64,000 nucleotides of DNA from Macrothele yani (Eukaryota > Arthropoda > Arachnida > Araneae > Macrothelidae). The position numbers and the translations under genes were made by a program. The DNA lies in assembly GCA_039090855.1 (NCBI GenBank), contig CM077034.1, positions 225,373,331 to 225,437,330 of the forward strand, written 5' to 3'. Shown in pieces: positions 1-9,399 of the stretch. Under the pieces are notes generated by a model. The model searched no databases. It was not told the origin of the DNA and saw only the letters and a program-made list of their open reading frames with translations. The number at the start of each line of letters is the position of its first letter. Position 1 is the stretch's first letter.

Positions 1-575
1 CTGTCCTTCCCAACAAGATTGCTCCAAGGTTCAGGAAAAACATAAGGATAATAGTCATTACAGCAATGTGTATTATAAGCCTAAATATAGAGGCTTTCTG
101 CAAATAACAAGGAATAAACAGAGTTAGGTGTGTTTATGATTTTAGCGTTGTCCCAGTCTGTTATGGAATTTCCAGCACTTATGGTTCTTGCAAAAGAGGT
201 GCTTTGGTGATTCATTTTTAGATCATATCTGTGTTCATTTAATCTCAAATCCAAATTTCTTTTGGTAGAACCCACATAATGATTGTTTAGTTCACCAGAG
301 ATAGTGTCGAGCATAGGAATAACATACACACCCCATTTTTTCCCTTTGCTAATTTTGTCACGATCGTTGCAGATAATGGTATATAGATTGCATGATCGTA
401 TTCCAAATTGTATTTTATGACGAGAACATATGTTGGTAAAAAGGTTTACAACATGTGGATTAAAATCAACAGATCCAACATACTTTTTAGGCACTTGTTC
501 ACTAATTAAAGCAGTTGACATAGAAAACCGTACTTTATTGTGCACTCCCTTGCACAACGTTGTCCGGGTAACCAT
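1..575 (-). pseudogene. Penelope-like retroelement, 3' end with GIY-YIG endonuclease (copy 1, minus strand)
   Basis: Reading leftward from 575 the frame encodes about 164 residues. A GIY-YIG-like nuclease module is visible: a G-V-Y strand (WGVYVIP), then YVG, then an Arg-containing helix (LDLRLNEHRYD) and a late Glu (FAESLYI). In Penelope-like elements (PLEs) this endonuclease follows the reverse transcriptase and nicks the target for primed reverse transcription. The RT domain is absent, so the copy is 5' truncated. The frame stops with TAG after SLYI, whereas the inverted sister copy at 588-797 reads TTG there and continues for about 37 codons, so this copy carries a nonsense mutation. The family call rests on the nuclease motif and on the hammerhead-like sequence beyond the sister copy. 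Confidence 0.7.
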
Positions 576-772
576 GGTTTTTAGCGAAAAAGTGCTGGAA
601 ATTCCATCCCAGACTGGGACAACGCTAAGATTATAAACACACCTAACTCTGTTTATTCCTTGTTATTTGCAGAAAGCCTCTATATTTTGGCTTATAATAC
701 ACATTGCTGTAATGACTATTATCCTTGTGTTTTTCCTGAACCTTGGAGCAATCTTGTTGGGAAGGACAGCAC
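1..772. repeat. Inverted repeat of PLE 3' ends (arms 1-182 and 593-772)
   Basis: The first ~180 bases are the near-perfect reverse complement of 593-772. The two PLE tails point outward from about 585. The central 183-592 is single copy and holds the body of the minus-strand endonuclease. Back-to-back 5'-truncated copies are a known PLE configuration. Confidence 0.85.
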
Positions 773-797
773 AATAGCAATTGCTTCTGTTAAGTGA
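588..797 (+). pseudogene. Penelope-like retroelement, C-terminal end of endonuclease ORF (copy 2, plus strand)
   Basis: A frame from about 588 to the TGA at 795-797 repeats the C-terminal end of the minus-strand copy (motifs DWDNAKIINTPNSVYSLLF and FAESLY) and runs about 37 residues further through CVFPEPWSNLVGKD. This gives the full C-terminus of the PLE ORF, with the presumed catalytic Glu in AES. The rest of the nuclease and the RT are missing. A 3' untranslated tail follows, containing a hammerhead-ribozyme-like core at 921-975 and an AATAAA at about 1005. Confidence 0.65.
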
Positions 798-920
798 TCA
801 TTGACTAACTATGCCTTTTTTTGATTGTCTTGTTATCTGGTATATCATGTGACATTGACATTACCTTTCCCATGATGCATCTACTCCACGTACTTAAGAC
901 CAGCATGTAGCCACATGGTG

Positions 921-975
921 AAATTACATCTGATGAAGGTGTCAATGTGACACCGAAAGTGCTCATGTGTTTTTA
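921..975 (+). ncRNA. Candidate hammerhead ribozyme in PLE 3' tail
   Basis: CTGATGA lies at 930-936. After one A, a 7-bp stem (GGTGTCA / TGACACC, loop ATG) spans 938-954, followed directly by GAAA at 955-958. A possible TC cleavage site lies at 963-964. ACAT just before the core can pair with ATGT after the site as stem I. Stem III would be minimal. Hammerheads with tiny stem III are known in the 3' regions of Penelope-like elements, and the position downstream of the endonuclease ORF on the same strand fits. The deviation is the single A between the core and stem II. Self-cleavage is inferred, not shown. Confidence 0.5.
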
Positions 976-1271
976 AACTGTACATAGATTTCATTTTTTA
1001 GCTGAATAAATATCATCGTGCAACAAGACGGATTTCTTTTAATACTAGTGTTCATGCACCAATTATAGTGTCTACTGACACAACTGCTACAAGCAACGTG
1101 AGGCGCATACCACTTATCTTGGTCTCCGACTTTCACTTTGAAGTATGCGAAGCATAGTTTCTTCACGAATGAATCTAGTTTACCATCAGACACATAACAT
1201 CCACAAGTGTCACAAAATTGCTGAGGACTTTGCACGCACTGTCTTCTACCCGATCCCGACGCGCTAGCCAT
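963..1271 (-). pseudogene. 5' fragment of a conserved arthropod Cys-rich (zinc-finger-like) protein
   Basis: From the ATG at 1269-1271 (minus strand) the product begins MASASGSGRRQCVQSP and continues with C-x2-C pairs (FCDTCGC, ACSSC) and the phrase KVGDQDKWYAPHVAC. I recognise this as the N-terminus of an uncharacterised protein family that recurs in arthropod genomes, beginning MASxSGSGRRQCVQ and containing LGDQDK-x-WAPH. Its function is unknown to me. After about 70 residues the similarity stops, and the rest of the frame is AT-rich sequence from the PLE 3' tail. The likely explanation is that the PLE inserted into or next to this gene copy. The longer frame back to 1349 adds 26 residues that look non-coding. 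The GC-rich stretch 1271-1470 could be its 5' flank. Confidence 0.55.
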
Positions 1272-1829
1272 ACTTACAAACTCACGTTTTACTTTCGCAC
1301 TTCCAATATAGGACGGGCACGTCCACAGGGACGCCTGCCCTCTGCTCAACTGATAGGATATTCAGTGAGGGAATACGAGGGCTCTTTAAACAGAAACTCC
1401 GAGGGGTACGATAAGCAAGCGGCGGCCCGCCACCTAGCGTCTTGCCAACGGCTCTGACGCGAAGCAGCGACGTCTGAAAACACAAGCAGTAATGAAACAC
1501 AGAAGTACACAGGAACATTCGTTGACAAGGGGCGTTTCTCATAGTAATATGGCATTTCCTAGGTTTAAGTCCAGTTCTTTGTGGGTATTTAAGTGCGATT
1601 GTGAGCAGATGGCTCTACATTACATGCACTGCGGATACGTCAGTTCACATATACGGAAAAAACAATATTGCGAAACAACTAGATGTGATGGACCAAAACT
1701 AACATTATTTTCGGATTCAGGACACAAATTTCCACAAGAATCGCCTACTTTCGTGTTTACCGCAGAACCATTGTTGGCTAGTGTTATCTTAGTACTGAGC
1801 CAAAAATTGACGATGGTCCAAATTTATTA

Positions 1830-2070
1830 AATTGACAATAATTATGAAAAATAATTGACAATAATATTAATTGACAATAAATATGAAAAATACTGACAAT
1901 AATAATTGACAATAATATTAATTGACAATAAATATGAAAAATACTGACAATAATAATTGACAATAATATTAATTGACAATAAATATGAAAAATACTGACA
2001 ATAATAATTGACAATAATATTAATTGACAATAAATATGAAAAATACTGACAATAATAGTTGACAATAATT
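1830..2070. repeat. Nested 51-bp AT-rich tandem repeat (also at ~2575-2815 and ~3315-3530)
   Basis: About four copies of a 51-bp monomer built from TTGACAATAA and AAATATGAAAAATACTGAC phrases sit inside each 744-bp unit. In unit 3 the monomers are rearranged and one stretch has a 33-bp period. Because 51 is a multiple of three, minus-strand frames stay open here and give repetitive Ile/Tyr/Cys-rich pseudo-proteins with no coding meaning. Confidence 0.85.
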
Positions 2071-2278
2071 ATGAAAATTAATGGATGTCGTCCGACTCTC
2101 TCATACACATACACACTAGAGCTGAGACGGTAAGCTCTCTACCTTAGGTCACACCACTAGAGCTGAGATATTATTGTCAATAATTATGAAATCGTCCTGT
2201 TCGAGTACCTATAATTAACTGACAATAAAATCATTGACAATAGTTATGAAAATTAATTGACAATAATTATGAAAAATA

Positions 2279-2312
2279 CTGCTATTCGAATACCTCCGTA
2301 TTCGAATAGCAG
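2279..2312. repeat. 34-nt perfect hairpin within the 744-bp unit
   Basis: CTGCTATTCGAATAC, a 4-nt CTCC loop and the exact 15-nt reverse complement. The hairpin recurs at about 3023-3056 and 3735-3768. The third copy has a base change in the loop-proximal stem (ATATC for ATACC). Function unknown. Confidence 0.85.
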
Positions 2313-3891
2313 TTGTGAACAGCCATCAGTTGTGTTTCAAATAATAATTATGATGGCTCTACATTACATACAATGTGGATACACCAATTCACATGAACGG
2401 AAAAAACAATATTGCGAAACAAGTAGATGTGATGGACCAAAACTAACATTATTTTCGGATTCAGGACACAAATTTCCACAAGAATCGCCTACTTTCGTGT
2501 TTACCGCAGAACCATTGTTGGCTAGTGTTATCTTAGTACTGAGCCAAAAATTGACGATGGTCCAAATTTATTAAATTGACAATAATTATGAAAAATAATT
2601 GACAATAATATTAATTGACAATAAATATGAAAAATACTGACAATAATAATTGACAATAATATTAATTGACAATAAATATGAAAAATACTGACAATAATAA
2701 TTGACAATAATATTAATTGACAATAAATATGAAAAATACTGACAATAATAATTGACAATAATATTAATTGACAATAAATATGAAAAATACTGACAATAAT
2801 AGTTGACAATAATTATGAAAATTAATGGATGTCGTCCGACTCTCTCATACACATACACACTAGAGCTGAGACGGTAAGCTCTCTACCTTAGGTCACACCA
2901 CTAGAGCTGAGATATTATTGTCAATAATTATGAAATCGTCCTGTTCGAGTACCTATAATTAATTGACAACAAAATAATTGACAATAATTATGAAAATTAA
3001 TTGACAATAATTATGAAAAATACTGCTATTCGAATACCTCCGTATTCGAATAGCAGTTGTGAACAGCCATCAGTTGTGTTTCAAATAATAATTATGATGG
3101 CTCTACATTACATACAATGTGGATACACCAATTCACATGAACGGAAAAAACAATATTACAAAACAACTAGATGTGATGGACCAAAACTAACATTATTTTC
3201 GGATTCAGGACACAAATTTCCACAAGAATCGCCTACTTTCGTGTTTACCGCAGAACCATTGTTGGCTAGTGTTATCGTAGTACTGAGCCAAAAATTGACG
3301 ATGGTCCAAATTTATTAAATTGACAATAATTATGAAAAATAATTGACAATAATATTAATTGACAATAAATATGAAAAGTACTGACAATAATAATTGACAA
3401 TAAATATGAAAAATACTGACAATAATAATTGACAATAAATATGAAAAATACTGACAATAATAATTGACAATAATATTAATTGACAATAAATATGAAAAAT
3501 ACTGACAATAATAGTTGACAATAATTATGAAAATTAATGGATGTCGTCCGACTCTCTCATACACATACACACTAGAGCTGAGACGGTGAGCTCTCTACCT
3601 TAGGTCACACCACTAGAGCTGAGATATTATTGTCAATAATTATGAAATCGTCCTGTTCGAGTACCTATAATTAACTGACAATAAAATCATTGACAATAGT
3701 TATGAAAATTAATTGACAATAATTATGAAAAATACTGCTATTCGAATATCTCCGTATTCGAATAGCAGTTGTGAACAGCCATCAGTTGTGTTTCAAATAA
3801 TAATTATGATGGCTCTACATTACATACAATGCGGATACTTCAATTCACATATACGGAAAAAACAATATTGCGAAACAACTAGATGTGATGG

Positions 3892-4959
3892 TTAATACAG
3901 ACATTTAACGTGGACCAGGAACATCAAACGAGCCGCCGTGGTCTAAGGCGCTGGCCTCTGATCATTCGTCCGTAAGGGGTCCGGGTTCGAATCCCGGTGG
4001 GGCATGGATGTTGTGTTTGTCTTACGGCACTGGCTCTCTCCCTTCCCTGGAACCAGTGACCCTAAATTGGGGACGGGCGACTGCTTATAGCCCATTGAGT
4101 TGCTCACGGTGGTCGTTAAACCTCCAACCAAAAAAAACAAAAGAACATCAAACGAAGATCTTCGTTCTTTCCACGTTTATAAGTGAGTCACAGAAAAATT
4201 CTCATTGGCCGCCACCGGGAGTCGAAACCTGTGGTGTAGCGGAAGCATATCTGGCGCGTAACTGGAAGACCCTGGGTTCGACTCCCGGTGGCGGCCAATG
4301 AGAATTTTTCCGTGACTCACTTATAAACGTGGAAAGAGCGAAGTTCTTTGTTTGATGTTCCTGGTCCACGTTAAATGTCTGTATTAATTATTCATTCGCC
4401 TTCTAATTATTTCTTCAGTTGCTGCTTACCATCTTTGGTGAATCCCCAGCAGTGTGCGGGGCTCCGAGAAGCAACCTGCCAAATTGGCTTGGCAGTTAAT
4501 GTGCGTGCGTCTGGAGCAATTCGAGGCCGCTGTGGTGTAGCGGAAGCATATCCGGCGCGTAACTGGAAGACCCTGGGTTCGACTCCCGGTGGCGGCCAAT
4601 GAGAATTTTTCCGTGACTCACTTATAAACGTGGAAAGAGCGAAGATCTTTGTTTGATGTTCCTGGTCCACGTTAAATGTCTGTATTAATTATTCATTCGC
4701 CTTCTAATTATTTCTTCAGTTGCTGCTTACCATCTTTGGTGAATCCCCAGCAGTGTGCGGGGCTCCGAGAAGCAACCTGCCAAATTGGCTTGGCAGTTAC
4801 CGTGCGTGCGTCTGGAGCAATTCGAGGCCGCTGTGGTGTAGCGGAAGCATATCCGGCGCGTAACTGGAAGACCCTGGGTTCGACTCCCGGTGGCGGCCAA
4901 TGAGAATTTTTCCGTGACTCACTTATAAATGTGGAAAAAGTGAAGATCTTCATTTGATA
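3892..4959 (+). mobile_element. Multimeric tRNA-derived SINE with foldback head, flanked by 12-bp TSD
   Basis: The insert sits in satellite unit 4 between TAGATGTGATGG at 3880-3891 and 4960-4971, a 12-bp target site duplication. It contains three tRNA-like heads 301 bp apart (4228-4297 partial, 4525-4598, 4826-4899). Heads 2 and 3 fold as a cloverleaf: acceptor GGCCGC/GCGGCC, A box TGGTGTAGCGG, 5-bp anticodon stem with CGT in the loop, B box GGTTCGACTCC. They look derived from tRNA-Thr(CGT), but the base before the anticodon is G instead of the usual U33, so they are unlikely to be working tRNAs. The left end (3892-3930 plus 4155-4227) is an inverted copy of 4277-4389, including half of the tRNA. 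Confidence 0.8.
3931..4142 (+). mobile_element. tRNA-derived SINE (second family) nested in the foldback arm
   Basis: A short SINE interrupts the left arm of the surrounding element. It has a tRNA-like head with B box GGGTTCGAATCCC, a conserved ~125-bp body, and an A-rich end. GAACATCAAACG occurs on both sides (3919-3930 and 4143-4154), a 12-bp TSD. The head lacks the first ~13 bases present in the copies at 34306 and 35258, including the start of the A box. The same family forms the arrays at 34306-35472 and 59520-60196. Confidence 0.8.
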
Positions 4960-5060
4960 TAGATGTGATGGACCAAAACTAACATTATTTTCGGATTCAG
5001 GACACAAATTTCCACAAGAATCGCCTACTTTCGTGTTTACCGCAGAACCATTGTTGGCTG

Positions 5061-5730
5061 GTGTAGCCAGACCCTGGGCTGTCACGCCAGAATTCCCACA
5101 TGCGTCGAATGTAAATTAGCCTCGAAGGGAGGACTGCAACAGGTAACAGGCACGCACTCACCGACTGGCTAAAGGAGAATTTGGAGGTGAAAGCAGTGAT
5201 GTGGGGGGGGGCACTCTCCATTAAAAACACCACGTCTCCATCATTGAAGCCGATGTGCCGAGCAGTGGCCATCTGGGCTCAATATCCAATCCCCACGCAG
5301 TGTACACTATGTTATGTGTCCTGAGAAACTCTTGCAGGCTACACTAGTCATTAGGTATTTACATCTTTGCCTGAGCTCCATTTTTTTTAATTGTTTGTTC
5401 ATGTTTACCTGTATGTTTTTGATTCCATCGCTCACACTTGTTAATTTAATTAAACTTCAACATTGAGGTTGTGGTTTGTTGTTTGATCACTGGTCACCAA
5501 TTATTTTTTTCCTTCCTTCAGAGTATGGCTGGAAAATGTGTATTCTGAGAAGTTTGGTTACAGAACAGTTTGTTTTTAGGATGGCTGTTACCCGATCGAC
5601 ACCAGTAACAAATCTAGAGCTTAGAAAAATTGTGCATGAAAAACTTTGACATTTCCAACATGGGTGTATCTGGATTGAAAAGCCACATGATCAGTCATAA
5701 TAAATTTAAAGTGAAGTGTTAACGTCCATG
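5061..5730. other. Non-coding stretch with a possible transposase scrap
   Basis: On the minus strand, 5085-5272 encodes VVFLMESAPPHITAF, resembling the D-G-A-P-P-H block of some mariner/IS630 transposases, with no extended match around it. The remainder (5280-5730) is AT-rich and I see nothing in it apart from a poly-T run near 5383. Confidence 0.4.
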
Positions 5731-6740
5731 CGTCCTTTAATATATTTATGGACGCATGCATGCGTGAGGCCAAAATAGATAATACTGGTTTATGTCTTGG
5801 TGATATCCGTGTGTGCAGATTGCTGTATGCTGATGACACTGCCCTGTTGGCAGAGAGCAAAAGTGAGTTGCAGAGTATGTTGACTCGGATGCACGAAGTT
5901 TGCATGAAATTCAAACTGAGTATAAATAAGGGAAAAACCAAAGTTATGGTGTTTGAAAGAGGAACGGGTAGCACTGAATGTAATGTAAGTATAAATGGCA
6001 CTGTGATTGACCAGGTGAGTGAGTTTGTGTATTTAGGAAGCATGTTTTACAGAGAACAAGTTGGATGGTGAAATCAGTAGGAGAGTGAATTCTTCTTTGA
6101 AAGTCATAGCTGCTCTGGGAGGTTTTCACAGGAATGATGGGTTCTCTAGAGAGTCCCGCATGGCTGTGTATGAAACAGTAATTGTTCCTACTCTGATGTA
6201 TGGCAGTGAAACCTGGGTACTGCAGAAGAAACATAGGAGTCGTTTGTGTGCTGGAGAAATGCGTTACTTACGTGGGGTTTGTGGCAAGACACGATCTGAT
6301 TGTGTGAGGAATGAAGATGTATTGCAGTTGTGTGATGTGAAGCAAAATGTTGTTAGCAAGGTGGAGACCAATATGCTTCGGTGGTTTGGCCATGTTGAAA
6401 GAATGAATGATGAAATGCTTACTAAGAAAATCTTTTCAGCCCAAGTGGCAGGAAGGAAAGGCAGAGGAAGGCCAAGGAAGACATGGATGGATCAGATTCA
6501 GGAGCGTCTGCATGAGAAAAAGATTATGAGTATGAAGTATAAAAGATCTTGCGTACGGCGTGTAATGGATATCAGTGAAGCACGAGTTGTATGTTAAGAT
6601 CGCTGTAAATGGCGAAGTTTGATACGACAACAATAAGTAAAAATATCTGGAAGTTTGTATTTCTTTTTGGAGCTAACCTCTGAATCTCAGAGAACAGCTT
6701 AGTGATATGTATGTATATATGTTACCTAAAAGTCATTTGA
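5730..6740 (+). pseudogene. Non-LTR retrotransposon RT, 5'-truncated copy A
   Basis: The frame 5748-6054 begins in the RT palm (NIFMDACMREA) and contains the catalytic box LLYADDTALLAES, then FKLSINKGKTKVM and VYLGSMF. A frameshift near 6045-6060 moves the rest to 6061-6597, which carries SRRVNSSLKVIAALGGF, LMYGSETWVLQKK, LRWFGHVERMN and GRKGRGRPRKTW, the thumb and C-terminal region typical of RTE/CR1-like LINEs. The apurinic endonuclease and RT fingers are missing. The 3' UTR runs to about 6740 and is nearly identical to that of copy B. A dead 5'-truncated insertion. Confidence 0.85.
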
Positions 6741-6768
6741 CATAACTATAATGTTTGTTTGTTTGCAG

Positions 6769-9398
6769 GAGTTAGACAAGGTTGTGTAATGTCACCATGG
6801 CTGTTTAATATATTTATAGATGCGTGCATGCATGATGCCAAAATAGATAATAGTGGTTTATATCCCTGTGTGCAGATTGCTGTATGCTGATGACACTGTC
6901 CTGTTGGCAGAGAGCAAAAGTGGTTTGCAGAGTATGTTGTTCCGGATGTACGAAGTTTGCATGAAATTCAAACTGAGTATAAATAAGGAAAAAACCATGT
7001 GTGATGCCAAAATAGATACTAGTGGTTTATGTTTTGGTGATATCCGTGTATGCAGATTGCTGTATGCTGATGACGCCGTCCTGTTGGCAGAGAGCAAAAG
7101 TGGTTTGCAGAGTATGTTGTTCCGGATGTACGAAGTTTGCATGAAATTCAAACTGAGTATAAATAAGGAAAAACCATGTGTGATGCCAAAATAGATACTA
7201 GTGGTTTATGTCTTGGTGATATCCGTGTATGCAGATTGCTGTATGCTGATGACACAGTCCTGTTGGCAGAGAGCAAAAGTGGGTTGCAGAGTATGTTGTT
7301 CCCGGATGTACGAAGTTTGCATGAAATTCAAACTGAGTATAAATAAGGAAAACCCATGTGTGATGTCAAAATAGATAATAGTGGTTTATGTCTTGGTGAT
7401 ATCCCTGTGTGCAGATTGCTGTATGCTGATGACACAGTCCTGTTGGCAGAGAGCAAAAGTGGTTTGCAGAGTATGTTGTTCCAGATGTACGAAGTTTGCA
7501 TGAAATTCAAACTGAGTATAAATAAGGAAAAAACCATGTGTGATGCCAAAATAGATACTAGTGGTTTATGTCATGGTGATATTTGTGTGTGCAGATTGCT
7601 GTATGCTGATGACACCGTCCTGTTGGCTGAGAGCAAAAGTGAGTTGCAGAGTATGTTGTCCCGGATGTACGAAGTTTGCATGAAATTCGAACTGAGTATA
7701 AATAAGGAAAAACCCATGTGTGATGTCAAAATGGATAATAGTGGTTTATGTCTTGGTGATATCCCTGTGTGCAGATTGCTGTATGCTGATGACACAGTCC
7801 TGTTGGCAGAGAGCAAAAGTGGTTTGCAGAGTATGTTGTTCCGGATGTACGAAGTTTGCATGAAATTCAAACTGAGTATAAATAAGGAAAAAACCATGTG
7901 TGATGCCAAAATAGATACTAGTGGTTTATGTCATGGTGATATTCGTGTGTGCAGATTGCTGTATGCTGATGACACAGTCCTGTTGGCAGAGAGCAAAAGT
8001 GGTTTGCAGAGTATGTTGTTCCGGATGTACGAAGTTTGCATGAAATTCAAACTGAGTATAAATAAGGAAAAAACCATGTGTGATGCCAAAATAGATACTA
8101 GTGGTTTATGTCATGGTGATATTCGTGTGTGCAGATTGCTGTATGCTGATGACACAGTCCTGTTGGCAGAGAGCAAAAGTGGTTTGCAGAGTATGTTGTT
8201 CCGGATGTACGAAGTTTGCATGAAATTCAAACGGAGTATAAATAAGGAAAAAACCATGTGTGATGCCAAAATAGATACTAGTGGTTTATGTCATGGTGAT
8301 ATTCGTGTGTGCAGATTGCTGTATGCTGATGACACCGTCCTGTTGGCTGAGAGCAAAAGTGAGTTGCAGAGTATGTTGTCCCGGATGTACGAAGTCTGCA
8401 TGAAATTCGAACTGAGTATAAATAAGGAAAAACCCATGTGTGATACCAAAATAGATAATAGTGGTTTATGTCTTGGTGATATCCCTGTGTGCAGATTGCT
8501 GTATGCTGATGACACCATCCTGTTGGCAGAGAGCAAAAGTAAGTTGCAGAGTATGTTGTCCCGGATGTATGAAGTTTGCATGAAATTCAAACTGAGTATA
8601 AATGAGGGAAAACCCAAAGTTATGGTGTCTGAGAGAGGAACTGGTAGCACTGAATGTAATGTAAGTATAAATGGCACTGTGATTGACTCTAGAGGTGGAT
8701 GAGTTTGTATATTTAGGAAGCATGTTTGACAGATAGAACAAATTGGATGGTGCAATTAGTAGGTAAGTGAATTCTTCATTGAAAGTCATGGCTGCTTTGA
8801 GAGGTTTTCACAGGAGTGATGGGTTCTCAAGAGAGTCCCACATGGCTGTGTATGAAACTGTAGTTGTTCCTACTCTGATGTATGGAAGTGAAACCTGGGT
8901 ACTACAGAAGAAACATAGAAGTCATTTGTGTGCTGGAGAAATGCGTTACTTACAGGTGGTTTGTGGCAAGACACGTTCTGATTGTGTGAGGAATGAAGAT
9001 GTCTTGCAGTTGTGTGATGTGAAGCAAAATGTTGTTAGCAAGGTGGAGACCAATATGCTTCGGTGGTTTGGCCATGTTGTAAGAATGAGTAATGAGATGC
9101 TTACTAAGAAATTTTTTTTAGCCTAAGTGGCAGGAAGCAAAGGCAGAGGAAGGCCAAGGAAGACATGGGTGGATCAGAATAAGGAGTGTCTACATGAGAG
9201 AAGAAGGTTATGAGTATCAAGTATAAAAGATCTTGTGTACAGCGTGTAATGAATATCAGTGAAGCCCAAGTTGTATGTCAAGATCGCTGCAAATGGAGAA
9301 GTTTGGTACCACAACAGTAAGTAAAAATATCTGGTAGTTTGTATTTCTTTTTGGAGCTAACCTCTGAATCTCATTGAACAACTTAGTGATTTGTATGT
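6769..9398 (+). pseudogene. Non-LTR retrotransposon RT, copy B, with internally amplified palm domain
   Basis: Starts with the RT motif GVRQGCVMSPWLFNIFID (about 6769-6825) and enters a ten-fold tandem array of the YADD segment (6833-8610). After the array it continues with the same downstream order as copy A: SERGTGSTECNVSINGTVID, a frameshift near 8690-8765, then 8767-9126 with LMYGSETWVLQKK and LRWFGHVVRM. A further frameshift lies near 9110-9126. The 3' UTR is cut at 9398 by a Tc1 insertion and resumes at 10961. Expansion plus frameshifts makes a working RT very unlikely. Confidence 0.85.
6833..8610 (+). repeat. Ten-copy ~180-bp tandem repeat of the RT active-site segment
   Basis: Ten boxes CRLLYADD recur every ~180 bp (near 6885, 7063, 7242, 7426, 7605, 7785, 7965, 8145, 8325, 8505). 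One monomer is 60 codons, from MCDAKIDTSGLC through the YADD box to FKLSINKEK. The last seven copies are in frame and give one open frame, 7356-8702 (448 codons). The first three copies carry 1-bp indels. Two monomer types, GDIPVC with CLGD and GDIRVC with CHGD, are interspersed, suggesting unequal exchange between variants. Confidence 0.92.
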
Positions 9399-9399
9399 A

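Larger units (their letters stand above)
1609..5060. repeat. 744-bp tandem repeat, about four units, last unit split by SINE insertion
   Basis: Units begin at 1609, 2353, 3097 and 3809 with the same start (TGGCTCTACATTACAT), giving periods of 744, 744 and 712. Unit 4 breaks at 3891 and resumes at 4960-5060. Each unit holds a ~105-codon open frame without recognisable homology, a nested AT-rich array, a block with two copies of CACTAGAGCTGAGA, and a hairpin. Units 1 and 2 are almost identical, so homogenisation is recent. Unit 3 has lost 32 bp inside the nested array. Confidence 0.9.

Noticed and set aside
1492..3318. Conserved ~105-codon frame in each 744-bp satellite unit
   Set aside because: Conservation equals that of the whole unit, including non-coding parts, so it gives no sign of protein selection.
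4525..4899. Two functional tRNA-Thr(CGT) genes
   Set aside because: The cloverleaf is good but U33 is replaced by G, and the heads are part of 301-bp SINE units within a TSD.
5748..9126. Active LINE
   Set aside because: Both copies lack the endonuclease and RT fingers and have frameshifts.
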